The translations under genes were made by a program, and so were the position numbers. The notes under the pieces are model-generated. The model did no database searches and had not been told where the DNA came from. It saw nothing but the letters and a program-made list of their open reading frames with translations. A stretch of DNA of 23,501 nt from a virus. Numbering within the stretch: the first letter of the stretch is position 1; each line of letters opens with the position of its first letter. Shown here in pieces: positions 16,998 to 23,501 of this stretch. The stretch lies in the IMG/VR virus record IMGVR_UViG_3300010153_000121, positions 1-23,501 of that record. One strand, given 5' to 3'.

Positions 16998-17408
16998 ATG
17001 GCAACTACTAAAATAGAAGCTACAAACCGTGAACTACTTGAGGTCTTTAGAGGCCTTGAATCTGTTAAATCAATCAAAGGAGCACGTTTCGGTGTACTCG
17101 TTGGTAAAAACTTAAAAGAGTTGAGATACAAACTACAGCCAATTGAAAAAGCTGCTGAACCTACTTTTGAATTTCAAGAAGTATCTGTAAAAATGCAGGC
17201 ACTAACTGAGTCTAATGATATAGAAGCAATGACTTCTCTTGAAAAAGACAATGAAACTTTAATTGAAGAAAGAAAAGCACAGCTTGCAGCTGTAGAAGAT
17301 ATGTTAGATGCAGACACAGAAGTGTATCTACACATGATTAAAGAAGCTCAACTTCCTGATGAAATTACCGGCGAACATATTGAAAGGCTTTTGAAAATAA
17401 TTCAATAA
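16998..17408 (+). CDS. Small helical protein, possibly DUF1617-like
   Basis: The 136-residue protein is nearly all helical and charged. It has an N-terminal segment, ATNRELLEVFRGLESVKSIKGARFGVLVGKNLKELRYKL (residues 8-46), and a long E/K-rich middle and end. The pattern of a short N-terminal helix, a 'K-G-A-R-F-x-V-L-x-x-K-N' stretch and a long second helix recalls small phage proteins of the DUF1617 type, whose function is unknown. No cysteine or membrane segment is present. The two-base gap to the next gene indicates one operon. A chaperone-like or assembly role is possible but unsupported. Confidence 0.7.
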   Translation: MATTKIEATNRELLEVFRGLESVKSIKGARFGVLVGKNLKELRYKLQPIEKAAEPTFEFQEVSVKMQALTESNDIEAMTSLEKDNETLIEERKAQLAAVEDMLDADTEVYLHMIKEAQLPDEITGEHIERLLKIIQ

Positions 17409-17409
17409 T

Positions 17410-17811
17410 ATGGCAAGCATTACAACACGCTTAAGTGTACGATCTAGAAACCTTTTTAGCAATGCTATTGGCACAAGACATGATAAGTCTTTTGCTGTTA
17501 GTAGCAATGCTGATAGACGCATTAAAGTTATTAAGGAAGCCTCTGGGTCTCCTCACACACTCATAGATGCGTCTGATTATTATTCAGATACTGCACTTAC
17601 TCTATTTGCATTTGTTAAAAATGTTACTAGTACTGCAAATAAATATATTTATGTAGTAATAGGATCTCAAGTAGTAGCAAGATTACAGCCAGGGGAATAT
17701 ATGCTATTCCCTTGGCACGTAACAAGCGCTAGTAATGATTTTAAAGTGTACTCTAACGACGCTACTAATGGAGTTAAAGTAGAATACTTTGCAGCCCAAA
17801 TGAGTAGCTAA
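17410..17811 (+). CDS. Small beta-rich virion-like protein
   Basis: The 133-residue protein has a beta-rich C-terminal two-thirds. Strands include LTLFAFVKNVTSTANKYIYVVIG (residues about 63-85), VVARLQPGEYMLFPWHV (about 88-104), DFKVYSNDATNGVKVEYFAAQMSS (to the end). The 'YVKN...Y.YV...' strand, then 'L.PGEY.LFPW', then 'VEYFA' pattern occurs in small structural proteins of many marine podoviruses and cyanophages. It is likely a virion decoration or fibre-accessory protein. It lies one base before the holin gene. Confidence 0.6.
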   Translation: MASITTRLSVRSRNLFSNAIGTRHDKSFAVSSNADRRIKVIKEASGSPHTLIDASDYYSDTALTLFAFVKNVTSTANKYIYVVIGSQVVARLQPGEYMLFPWHVTSASNDFKVYSNDATNGVKVEYFAAQMSS

Positions 17812-17812
17812 G

Positions 17813-18250
17813 ATGAGCAAGAAAAAAATAAAAGATACTAAGCTAGGCGCTTGGTTATCAGAAAAAGCCCCAAATATATTGGGTGTAGTAGGAGATCTTC
17901 TTCCTGATTCTGGTGGACTAGGTGTAGTTAAAAACCTAATTAGTAAAGATGATAGCATTGACCCTGCAGAGGCTCAAGCTAAAATAGATGCTGAAATACG
18001 ATTTCAAGAGAACGTAACAGAGCGATGGAAAGCTGATATGGGTAGCGATGTAAAACTTGCTAAACTTATACGTCCTGTTACTCTTATATGCCTTATGGGA
18101 ATGTTTGTGATAACTATGTTTATAGATAGCATGGATAATGTAGCATTTAATGTAAAGGATTCTTATGTATCCTTATTAGAGCTACTTATGCTTACAGCAT
18201 TTGGTGCATACTTTGCTGGGCGTACTATAGAAAAGAAAGCTAAAAAATAA
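17813..18250 (+). CDS. Holin
   Basis: The 145-residue protein has a soluble N-terminal half with an amphipathic helical stretch (LGVVGDLLPDSGGLGVVKNLI, split by a glycine-rich turn) and two membrane segments, at about residues 88-105 and 118-137. The strong pattern is NVTERWKADMGSD before KLIRPVTL, followed by NVKDSYVSLLELLMLTAFGAYFAGR and a lysine-rich tail (EKKAKK). This matches the GTA-type/3TM holin family (Pfam GTA_holin_3TM, from memory) widespread in marine phages. Holins permeabilise the inner membrane at the end of infection. No endolysin is adjacent, so the muralytic enzyme must lie outside the window. Confidence 0.8.
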   Translation: MSKKKIKDTKLGAWLSEKAPNILGVVGDLLPDSGGLGVVKNLISKDDSIDPAEAQAKIDAEIRFQENVTERWKADMGSDVKLAKLIRPVTLICLMGMFVITMFIDSMDNVAFNVKDSYVSLLELLMLTAFGAYFAGRTIEKKAKK

Positions 18251-18267
18251 TAAACCAAACCAAACGC

Positions 18268-19407
18268 ATGACTATTAATGAGATAAAAAGTTTTTTAACA
18301 GATAAACCCGGTTATTTAAAAAAAAGTGCAGAAGTACTTTCCGGACGATTAGAGTGTGATGTTGAACTTTGTGAGACTGCACTTTATGAAATGAGAAAAA
18401 AAGCTAAGGAACAACCTGATGACAATGCCAATAATAACGACAGTGTCATTAATGAGTTCCAAGAGTTCCTTGACAAAAATGGTATCAATCCTACAGACGT
18501 TTCAAGCGTTAAGTTCTGGCAAACAGTGTCAGGTAAACAAAGATTCTCAGTAGTTACAAAGAACGAGTCCAAAACAATGGATGAGTTTAAAAAGGAGATT
18601 GAAGATTTTGCTTTAAGTTTTTCACCTACAGTGAAAGAGTATGAAGCTAAAATTAATATAGATCCTGTAGCATACGAAATATCATTACCCGACATACATT
18701 ACGGTAAATTACATAACTATACTTTAGATGAAGTTGAAGATCAGTTTATAGAGGCCGTAGTAGATTTAGTACGTAAAGCTGAAGGTCTAAACATTGAAAA
18801 GTTTATTCTGCCTATCGGTAATGATGGAATGAATTCAGAGGGTATGCGAATGGCTACAACCAAGGGAACTCCACAGCAAGATAATGCTGGGTGGAAAGCA
18901 ACCTTTACAGGTTACTGGAATCTTATGGTTATAGCAATTAATTATTTAAAATCAATTGCTCCCGTTCATGTTATTGTGATTTCAGGTAATCACGATTTTG
19001 AACGAATGTTTTATGCTGGAGATGTAATCTCTGGTTGGTTTAGGAATGATGCCGGTGTCACAGTTGATAATACTTCTAATTCACGGAAGTACTATGAATA
19101 CGGAAGTAACATGTTAATGTTTACTCACGGTGACAAAGAAAAACCTGCTGATATGCCTTTAATTATGGCTACTGAAGAACCCGAAATGTTCGCACGTACT
19201 ACAAGCCGAGAAGTACACTGTGGACATCTTCATAAAGAAATGGTTAATGAGTACAGAGGTATTAAAGTTAGGTTTCTACCATCTATTTGTCCTAACGATG
19301 AATGGCACAAGCAAATGGGGTATGAAGCTAAACGAACAGGACAAGCATATATATGGAATAAGCAAAGAGGACTTGAAGGTTATTTACAAACAAATGTTAG
19401 AATTTGA
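18268..19407 (+). CDS. Calcineurin-like metallophosphoesterase
   Basis: The 379-residue protein carries all metal-site motifs of the calcineurin-like phosphoesterase superfamily, in order: D142-x-H144 (LPDIHYGK), G184-N185-D186, G240-N241-H242-D243, H287 (FTHGDK) and G319-H320-L321-H322. The N-terminal 120 residues are charged and helical and may bind nucleic acid or a partner. Members include SbcD/Mre11-type nucleases, phosphatases and cyclic nucleotide phosphodiesterases. The phage copies in marine genomes are often called DNA-repair exonucleases, but the substrate here is not set by sequence. It lies downstream of the holin and 14 bases overlap the next gene, so it is a late gene rather than part of a replication module. 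All catalytic residues are present, so it should be active. Confidence 0.9.
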   Translation: MTINEIKSFLTDKPGYLKKSAEVLSGRLECDVELCETALYEMRKKAKEQPDDNANNNDSVINEFQEFLDKNGINPTDVSSVKFWQTVSGKQRFSVVTKNESKTMDEFKKEIEDFALSFSPTVKEYEAKINIDPVAYEISLPDIHYGKLHNYTLDEVEDQFIEAVVDLVRKAEGLNIEKFILPIGNDGMNSEGMRMATTKGTPQQDNAGWKATFTGYWNLMVIAINYLKSIAPVHVIVISGNHDFERMFYAGDVISGWFRNDAGVTVDNTSNSRKYYEYGSNMLMFTHGDKEKPADMPLIMATEEPEMFARTTSREVHCGHLHKEMVNEYRGIKVRFLPSICPNDEWHKQMGYEAKRTGQAYIWNKQRGLEGYLQTNVRI

Positions 19408-19690
19408 AGACATAGAAGATGATTTTGATATTACTTCATCAATTGATGAGGAAATAGAAATACTAGACGAAGCATATCGTAATGCATATGCTATTGTTAC
19501 TGGTAAAATGACCGTACGAGATCTTTTAAACAAGACTCCTGATATGATCTTTTTACCATTTGACCCTAATGACGCTGAGTCATTTGCTAGGATCTTAGAT
19601 GATGTAATTAAATACTTTGAGGAGAATGAAGAATATGAAAAATGTGCTGAGTTAATTAGCAGCAAAAAACAGTTAGATGACCCTAGATGA
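19394..19690 (+). CDS. Small acidic protein, function unknown
   Basis: This 98-residue product starts at the ATG at 19394 (MLEFEDIEDDFDIT), overlapping the phosphoesterase stop by 14 bases. The frame is open upstream to 19220, but that stretch lies inside the well-supported phosphoesterase gene and is a shadow. The protein is acidic and helical, with the motif FDPNDAESFARILDDVIKYF and then EEYEKCAELISSKKQL near the C-terminus. The 'I.YFE..EEYEKCAEL' pattern recurs in small phage proteins. A 14-base overlap also joins it to the next gene. No function is assigned; it may be a regulator or assembly factor. Confidence 0.75.
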   Translation: MLEFEDIEDDFDITSSIDEEIEILDEAYRNAYAIVTGKMTVRDLLNKTPDMIFLPFDPNDAESFARILDDVIKYFEENEEYEKCAELISSKKQLDDPR

Positions 19691-20339
19691 GATTGCATAC
19701 AATATATTAAACCTCATTAGAGGGGGTAGGTCTAATAATGATGATATTATATCATTAGATCAACTTAAATTTAATATACAGCACTATCGTGCTATGTTCA
19801 TACGTAGAGACTATGCTAGAAATGCGTATGTCTCTAATTCACTTGAACAAGATTTAGGGTGTCTTGATATAATTAAAGTAGATGCATCTAAATGTTGCAA
19901 TCTTCCACAGGATTGTCCTGTATATAGAACTAAAAGAAAATTACCTAGAACGGTAAGATTTAATTTTAGGGACGCTTTTACTTTTATAGGTAAACCTAAT
20001 GGCACAGGAACTATACCAAGAGTAGAAGCACACGAAGTAGAATATATACCTTATGATAAATACACTGCAGGTAACACTAAATATTATGTTATTGACGAGT
20101 ATATTTATATTTATAATCCAAAAGGATTAGAAGCTATTAATGTCCGTGGGGTTTTTGAAAATCCTAAAGACGTAGCTGAATTCGCAACATGTGAAACAGG
20201 TGTATGTTATGATGACCAGTCTCCTTATCCCCTCCCTATGGATATGGTTAGTAATATTACTGCTGGGTTAGCACAAGGGGAACTAATACTTTTAACCGGA
20301 AGTGTCAATGATACTTCTAATGATAGACAACAAAATTAA
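19677..20339 (+). CDS. Second ring/tail-adaptor candidate
   Basis: The 220-residue protein begins MTLDEIAYNILNLIRGGRSN and continues with LDQLKFNIQHYRAMFIRRDY (28-47), EQDLGCLDI, then a KLPRTVRF / FTFIG / YIPYDKY sequence. It has a C-terminal helix with YPLPMDMVSNITAGLAQGEL before TGSVNDTSNDR. I recall this arrangement from structural proteins of crAss-like and related Bacteroidota phages, which are tentatively placed as tail-adaptor or ring proteins. Cysteines occur at 62, 73, 74, 80, 172 and 177. The 14-base overlap with the preceding gene supports the start at 19677. The role is inferred from pattern and context. Confidence 0.6.
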   Translation: MTLDEIAYNILNLIRGGRSNNDDIISLDQLKFNIQHYRAMFIRRDYARNAYVSNSLEQDLGCLDIIKVDASKCCNLPQDCPVYRTKRKLPRTVRFNFRDAFTFIGKPNGTGTIPRVEAHEVEYIPYDKYTAGNTKYYVIDEYIYIYNPKGLEAINVRGVFENPKDVAEFATCETGVCYDDQSPYPLPMDMVSNITAGLAQGELILLTGSVNDTSNDRQQN

Positions 20340-20341
20340 TT

Positions 20342-21145
20342 ATGGCACTTAATACAACAAGAGAAAGACTTCTCGACAAACAAAGAAAGGCTGCTGAAGC
20401 AACCCAAAAAGCTGCAGAAGAAACCAAAACATCTCAAGATGCAGCAAATGCTTTATTAACATCTATTAAAACAGCAGTTGAAGCTTTAGATAATAGTGTT
20501 GCTGGAAATGAAACGCAAGTAGATATTGTTGCATCTCTACCTGCAGGTACAAATATAATAGGAAGTATTTTAGCTCTATCTCAAGCTTTACCTGCAGGAA
20601 CCAATGCCATTGGTAAATTAGCAGCAAACAGTGGTGTAGATATTGGTGATGTAGATGTTACTAGTATTGTACCAGGAACTGGGAGCACTAACTTAGGTAA
20701 AGCAGAAGACGCAGCACACTCTAGTGGTGATGTTGGTGTTATGCCACTTGCAGTTAGAAACGACGCAATTGCAACACTTGGTGGATCAGACGGAGACTAC
20801 GCACCATTACAAGTAGATGCAACAGGAGCTCTTTACACAAACAATCAGTTTGGGACATTTGGTAGTATTCTAGTTACAGGAACTACAGCAGTAACATGTG
20901 CTATAGCAGATAGAGTATTTGTAGCTATTTATATGCTTACAGATACAGTATTTAATTCTGCTTCAGGAGGTTTAGTTGCAGAAACAGAACAACTTTACTT
21001 AGATGATACTGGTGCAGGAACAAGCATTGATGCTAACGGAGGTGCTGCAATTGACAGTATTACTTTTCCTGCAGGTATGACTTTATATGGTAGGTATGAT
21101 GGATTTACTTTGGCTTCAGGATCAGTAGTAGCATACGTAGGATAA
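20342..21145 (+). CDS. Coiled-coil fibre / virion structural protein
   Basis: The 267-residue protein has an N-terminal alanine-, lysine- and glutamate-rich coiled coil (residues about 5-50: RERLLDKQRKAAEATQKAAE...). Two short repeats follow (SLPAGTNIIGSI and ALPAGTNAIGKL), then LGKAEDAAHSSGDVGVMPLAVRND, DGDYAPLQVDATGALYT and a beta-rich C-terminal domain with FGSILVTGTTAVTCAIAD and FPAGMTLYGRYDGFTLASGSVVAYVG. The 'LGKAEDAAHSSGDVGVM.LAVRND' block is highly characteristic of structural proteins in many marine phage genomes. A trimeric fibre with an N-terminal coiled-coil anchor and a C-terminal beta domain is likely. It overlaps the LamG gene by one base (TAATG). Confidence 0.75.
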   Translation: MALNTTRERLLDKQRKAAEATQKAAEETKTSQDAANALLTSIKTAVEALDNSVAGNETQVDIVASLPAGTNIIGSILALSQALPAGTNAIGKLAANSGVDIGDVDVTSIVPGTGSTNLGKAEDAAHSSGDVGVMPLAVRNDAIATLGGSDGDYAPLQVDATGALYTNNQFGTFGSILVTGTTAVTCAIADRVFVAIYMLTDTVFNSASGGLVAETEQLYLDDTGAGTSIDANGGAAIDSITFPAGMTLYGRYDGFTLASGSVVAYVG

Positions 21146-21879
21146 TGTTAGGATTAGGATTAGGTATAAAAGCAGCTCCAAACGTAGTAGCAGCAGCAAG
21201 CTTTGCTAATACTAAGTCTCTAGACTTTGATGGCTCTAATGATTACGTAAATACTAATTACACGGCTAACGATTTATTTAGAGGTAATTTTAGTTTTAGT
21301 TATTGGTTAAATTTAGATTCAGCAACCGGAATAGCAATAGGTGTTGAAAGAGGAACTCATTCCTCATTTGTGATACAACACTTTAATGGAAATATTAATG
21401 CATTTCATTACTCTAATAGCGATGTTGCAATTCCAGGGTCAAGTTCTACTCCAATATCTCTAGATACGTGGCATCATGTAGTGTGGACTGCAACAAAAAA
21501 TTCAGGAAGCACTACATCATATGTCTTATATGTAGACGGTTCAGCTGTAGCCACTTCTTTTTTTGCAGGTTTTACTCTGTCTGAAGCTAACCACAACGCG
21601 TGGGATGGTGATGGTGAATTCTTAGCTATTGGTGCATCCAATGATGACGGGACTCCAGATACGTTTGTAAATGGGAACATAGATGAAGTTGCAATATTTA
21701 ATAAAGCTCTTTCTTCAGGTGAAGCAAACGCTATATATAATAGCGGTGTACCAAAAAACGAAAGTAGTCATGATAATCTTTTACTTTACTACAGATTTGA
21801 AGATGATGTAACAGATACGGCAGGAACAAGTAATGCAACAAATAACGGAGCTACATTTAGTTCTACTGTACCCTCGTAA
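21145..21879 (+). CDS. LamG-like (concanavalin-type) carbohydrate-binding protein
   Basis: The 244-residue protein is almost entirely one LamG/concanavalin A-like jelly-roll. Evidence is SLDFDGSNDYV (residues 25-35), FSFSYWLNLDS (about 49-59), WHHVVWTATKNSG (109-121), YVLYVDGSAVAT (127-138), FLAIGASNDDG (159-169), IDEVAIFNKALSSGEANAIY (179-198) and LLLYYRFEDDVTDTAG (212-226). These domains bind glycans or proteins and are common in phage surface proteins and in secreted Bacteroidota proteins. The N-terminal segment MLGLGLGIKAAPNVVAAAS is hydrophobic but lacks a convincing signal peptide. A receptor-binding or virion-surface role is likely. Confidence 0.85.
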   Translation: MLGLGLGIKAAPNVVAAASFANTKSLDFDGSNDYVNTNYTANDLFRGNFSFSYWLNLDSATGIAIGVERGTHSSFVIQHFNGNINAFHYSNSDVAIPGSSSTPISLDTWHHVVWTATKNSGSTTSYVLYVDGSAVATSFFAGFTLSEANHNAWDGDGEFLAIGASNDDGTPDTFVNGNIDEVAIFNKALSSGEANAIYNSGVPKNESSHDNLLLYYRFEDDVTDTAGTSNATNNGATFSSTVPS

Positions 21880-21881
21880 TC

Positions 21882-22082
21882 ATGGATAAGTATATAATAA
21901 TAACAAAACAAGATTTTTTAGATTGGGATAGTGATAAAGTAAAAAATCATCTTTATAAAATATATGAGGTTACAGAAGAAGTAGTTGGTACAGATGAAGT
22001 AGGGGTACTTAAATTTAATACTATTCCAGCTTTATTTAGTTCAAAAACAGTTTATACTAAATCTCAAATTGACGAAAGATAA
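21882..22082 (+). CDS. Small protein of unknown function
   Basis: This 66-residue product starts two bases after the LamG stop, with start context AATCATG, the same as at the capsid gene and at 6264. It is acidic and mixed alpha/beta: YIIITKQDFLDWD, NHLYKIYEVTEEVV, VLKFNTIPALF, YTKSQIDER. No cysteine, signal or membrane segment is present. The ten-base spacing to the next gene fits the operon. It may be a fibre-assembly accessory, given its place directly after two surface proteins. Confidence 0.65.
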   Translation: MDKYIIITKQDFLDWDSDKVKNHLYKIYEVTEEVVGTDEVGVLKFNTIPALFSSKTVYTKSQIDER

Positions 22083-22092
22083 ATAATATAAA

Positions 22093-22365
22093 ATGGCAAC
22101 AGCAGCGTGGACAAGAAAAGCAGGAAAGAGTAAATCTGGAGGATTAAATCGTAAGGGTATTGCTTCTTATCGTAAAGCAAACCCAGGAAGTAAATTGTCT
22201 ATGGCAGTTACTGAAAAAAATCCTAAAGGTAAGAAAAAATCTAGACGCAAATCTTTTTGCTCACGTATGTGTGGTATGAAAAAAAGACTTACAGGAGCTA
22301 AGAAAAAAAGAGATCCTAATTCAAGAATTAATAAAGCACTTAGAAAATGGAGATGCAGATGTTAA
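22093..22365 (+). CDS. Basic DUF6321-like protein of marine phages
   Basis: The 90-residue protein is very basic. It begins WTRKAGKSKSGGLNRKG, has a middle 'ASYRK..PGS', then RRKSFCSRMCGMKKR, and ends RINKALRKWRCRC. The pattern 'W-T-[RK]-x-x-G-K-x-x-x-G-G-L-N', then 'RRKSFC.RM.GM' and a final 'AL.KW.C' is one I recognise as the small uncharacterised family DUF6321, found in many marine phages. Its four cysteines (C56, C60, C88, C90) and high arginine/lysine content suggest nucleic acid binding or metal binding. Function is unknown; packaged-DNA or host-takeover roles are speculative. Confidence 0.8.
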   Translation: MATAAWTRKAGKSKSGGLNRKGIASYRKANPGSKLSMAVTEKNPKGKKKSRRKSFCSRMCGMKKRLTGAKKKRDPNSRINKALRKWRCRC

Positions 22366-23501
22366 TAAAACAATTAATTACAATATTATTAGTAACTTTA
22401 TCTAGCTTAGTTTTTGCTCAGCCTGATAATGCTAGTTGGCTAAACGTAACGGTACAAACAGATCAGTACGGTGCGGAAACATCTTGGGAAATATTGATGG
22501 GAGGTGAGGTTGTTGCAATAAGCCCTCTATACCAAAACAGTACGCTAAGCAATGTAACGATACCTTTGCCTGCAGGAGATGACTATGAGTTTATTATTTA
22601 TGATTCTTTTGGGGATGGTATATGTTGTGACTTTGGTGCAGGTTGGTATAGTCTTACTAATACATGTGGTTTAGAGATATTTAATTATGAGTTTAATAGT
22701 GCATCAGATACTACAGGCTTTAACTTGTTTCCATGTCTACCTGTTTTATTTGGATGTACAAGCGAATCTGCTAGCAACTATAACCCATGGGCAACAGTAG
22801 ATGACGGCAACTGTAATGTAAGTGAATGTCCTGAGGGAGAAACCTTAGTAACTATGGAGCTTACGCTAGACAACTGGCCTAATGAAACTGGATTTACTCT
22901 TGTAAATTTAGCTGTAGGTGAGTTTTATGAACAGGTGTTTCCTGGTGAGTTTGACTTCGGGGATCAGCTTGCTACATACACATATGACTTTTGTGTGTCC
23001 TTAGGGTTTGAGCTCGTACTTGTAGATACATTTGGAGATGGATTAAATGGTATAGCTAGTGGAGGAGAAGCTAATGGTGCTGTAGTTATTACATCATGCC
23101 AAGACAGCATATTATGGGAGCTAGAAGATGTAGCATTTGCAGAATTTGAAGGAGGAACAATGTACTCTGGAGCTGTGTTTACAGAACCTTGCCCGCCTGT
23201 ACCACCTATATATGGGTGTATGGATGATGATTACGTAGACTATAATCCTCTAGCTACAACCCAAGACACTTGTGAAGTATTACACACATGGGGATGTATG
23301 AACTCAGAAGCTTTTAACTATGATAATACAGCTACTATATCAGATTTTAATAGTCCTTGTCCTATAACTATTACGTTAGAAGATGATGCTGGTGATGGAT
23401 GGGGTATGTCAGGTATTGGTCTAATACAAGAAGATCAGCAATGGTTATTTACTATGGGACCTGGACAGTTTCAAGAGTCGTGGGAAATTACACTTGACTC
23501 A
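22359..23501 (+). CDS. Secreted Flavobacteriia-type protein with signal peptide (3' end outside window)
   Basis: The frame is open from the ATG at 22359 (alternative ATG at 22353) to the window end, at least 381 residues. MLIKQLITILLVTLSSLVFA-Q is a classic Sec signal peptide with cleavage after FA. Residues about 25-125 resemble a domain of secreted marine Flavobacteriia proteins: SWLNVTVQTDQYGAETSWEI, then IIYDSFGDGICCDFGAGWYS. Three Cys-bounded repeats follow, at 22752-22814, 23214-23273 and 23292-23360, separated by further 'DTFGDGLNG' and 'DDAGDGWGM' strands. The start overlaps the preceding basic gene by seven bases, so it belongs to the phage operon. A type IX sorting domain could lie beyond the window. 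It may coat the infected cell or be a virion-linked surface factor; role unknown. Confidence 0.85.
   Translation, partial: MLIKQLITILLVTLSSLVFAQPDNASWLNVTVQTDQYGAETSWEILMGGEVVAISPLYQNSTLSNVTIPLPAGDDYEFIIYDSFGDGICCDFGAGWYSLTNTCGLEIFNYEFNSASDTTGFNLFPCLPVLFGCTSESASNYNPWATVDDGNCNVSECPEGETLVTMELTLDNWPNETGFTLVNLAVGEFYEQVFPGEFDFGDQLATYTYDFCVSLGFELVLVDTFGDGLNGIASGGEANGAVVITSCQDSILWELEDVAFAEFEGGTMYSGAVFTEPCPPVPPIYGCMDDDYVDYNPLATTQDTCEVLHTWGCMNSEAFNYDNTATISDFNSPCPITITLEDDAGDGWGMSGIGLIQEDQQWLFTMGPGQFQESWEITLDS
22752..22814 (+). repeat. Cys-bounded host-type repeat a in secreted protein
   Basis: Residues 132-152 begin GCTSESASNYNPWAT and close with C after V-D-D-G-N. They match adhesin repeat 3 (14236-14298) almost position for position. 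Confidence 0.9.
23214..23273 (+). repeat. Cys-bounded host-type repeat b in secreted protein
   Basis: The copy begins at residue 286 as GCMDDDYVDYNPLAT and closes with C after T-Q-D-T. It keeps the core DYNPLAT but the N of NYN is replaced by D. Confidence 0.85.
23292..23360 (+). repeat. Cys-bounded host-type repeat c in secreted protein
   Basis: The copy begins GCMNSEAFNYDNTAT and closes with C after I-S-D-F-N-S-P. It lies 18 bases after repeat b, so the two are close to tandem, as in flavobacterial cell-surface proteins. Confidence 0.85.

Noticed and set aside
19220-19393. Upstream extension of the small acidic gene
   Set aside because: It overlaps the phosphoesterase region containing its last catalytic motif's follow-on sequence; the ATG at 19394 gives a sensible 14-base overlap.
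21147-21164. TTAGGA repeats resembling a telomere-type repeat
   Set aside because: It is just the codons for alternating Leu-Gly at the start of the LamG gene.
1-23501. Firm assignment to the crAss-like order (Crassvirales)
   Set aside because: Gene order and several patterns fit, but the polymerase, terminase and other hallmark genes are outside the window and no search could be run.
1-23501. CRISPR arrays, tRNA genes, insertion sequences, attachment sites
   Set aside because: No regularly spaced repeats, cloverleaf sequences, transposase genes or integrase-type sites were seen while reading both strands.

Overview
The window is a piece of a tailed double-stranded DNA phage genome (or a prophage), covering the virion-structure region. 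All recognisable genes lie on the + strand and are packed almost end to end. No gap exceeds about 120 bases. The base composition is AT-rich, start codons have A/T-rich leaders with no Shine-Dalgarno motif, and a cysteine-bounded GC..NYNP.AT..D..C repeat typical of secreted proteins of marine Flavobacteriia occurs seven times. Together these point to a host in the Bacteroidota, probably marine. No tape-measure, sheath or baseplate gene is evident, which fits a short-tailed phage. Portal size and tail, scaffold/capsid order and two ring-type proteins resemble crAss-like and other flavobacterial podoviruses, but that placement is inference.

Layout: (1) head module, 1-4.2 kb: the C-terminal half of the portal, a small unknown protein, an acidic scaffold and the major capsid protein, closed by a GC-rich hairpin at 4129-4160. 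(2) Connector/structural module, 4.2-7.5 kb: an unknown protein, a ring or connector candidate and a tube-like structural protein, closed by a second hairpin terminator at 7484-7508. (3) Adhesion module, 7.5-17 kb: a cysteine-rich small protein, a 2467-residue mosaic adhesin and a fibre protein. (4) Accessory and lysis module, 17-20.3 kb: small virion-like proteins, a holin, a complete calcineurin-type metallophosphoesterase, a small acidic protein and a second ring/adaptor candidate. (5) Fibre and surface module, 20.3 kb to the end: a coiled-coil fibre, a LamG-like protein, a tiny protein, a basic protein of a family common in marine phages, and a signal-peptide protein cut by the window end.

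The most notable signal is that the giant adhesin and the terminal Sec-exported protein carry the same host-type cysteine repeats. The phage seems to have taken bacterial cell-surface modules and used them both in a presumed virion protein and in a protein to be exported by the infected cell. Other points of interest are a codon-atypical carbohydrate-binding-like domain inside the adhesin, a ten-cysteine small protein, a tandem repeat upstream of one gene, a duplicated start site with a three-codon leader, and three gene junctions with identical 14-base overlaps.
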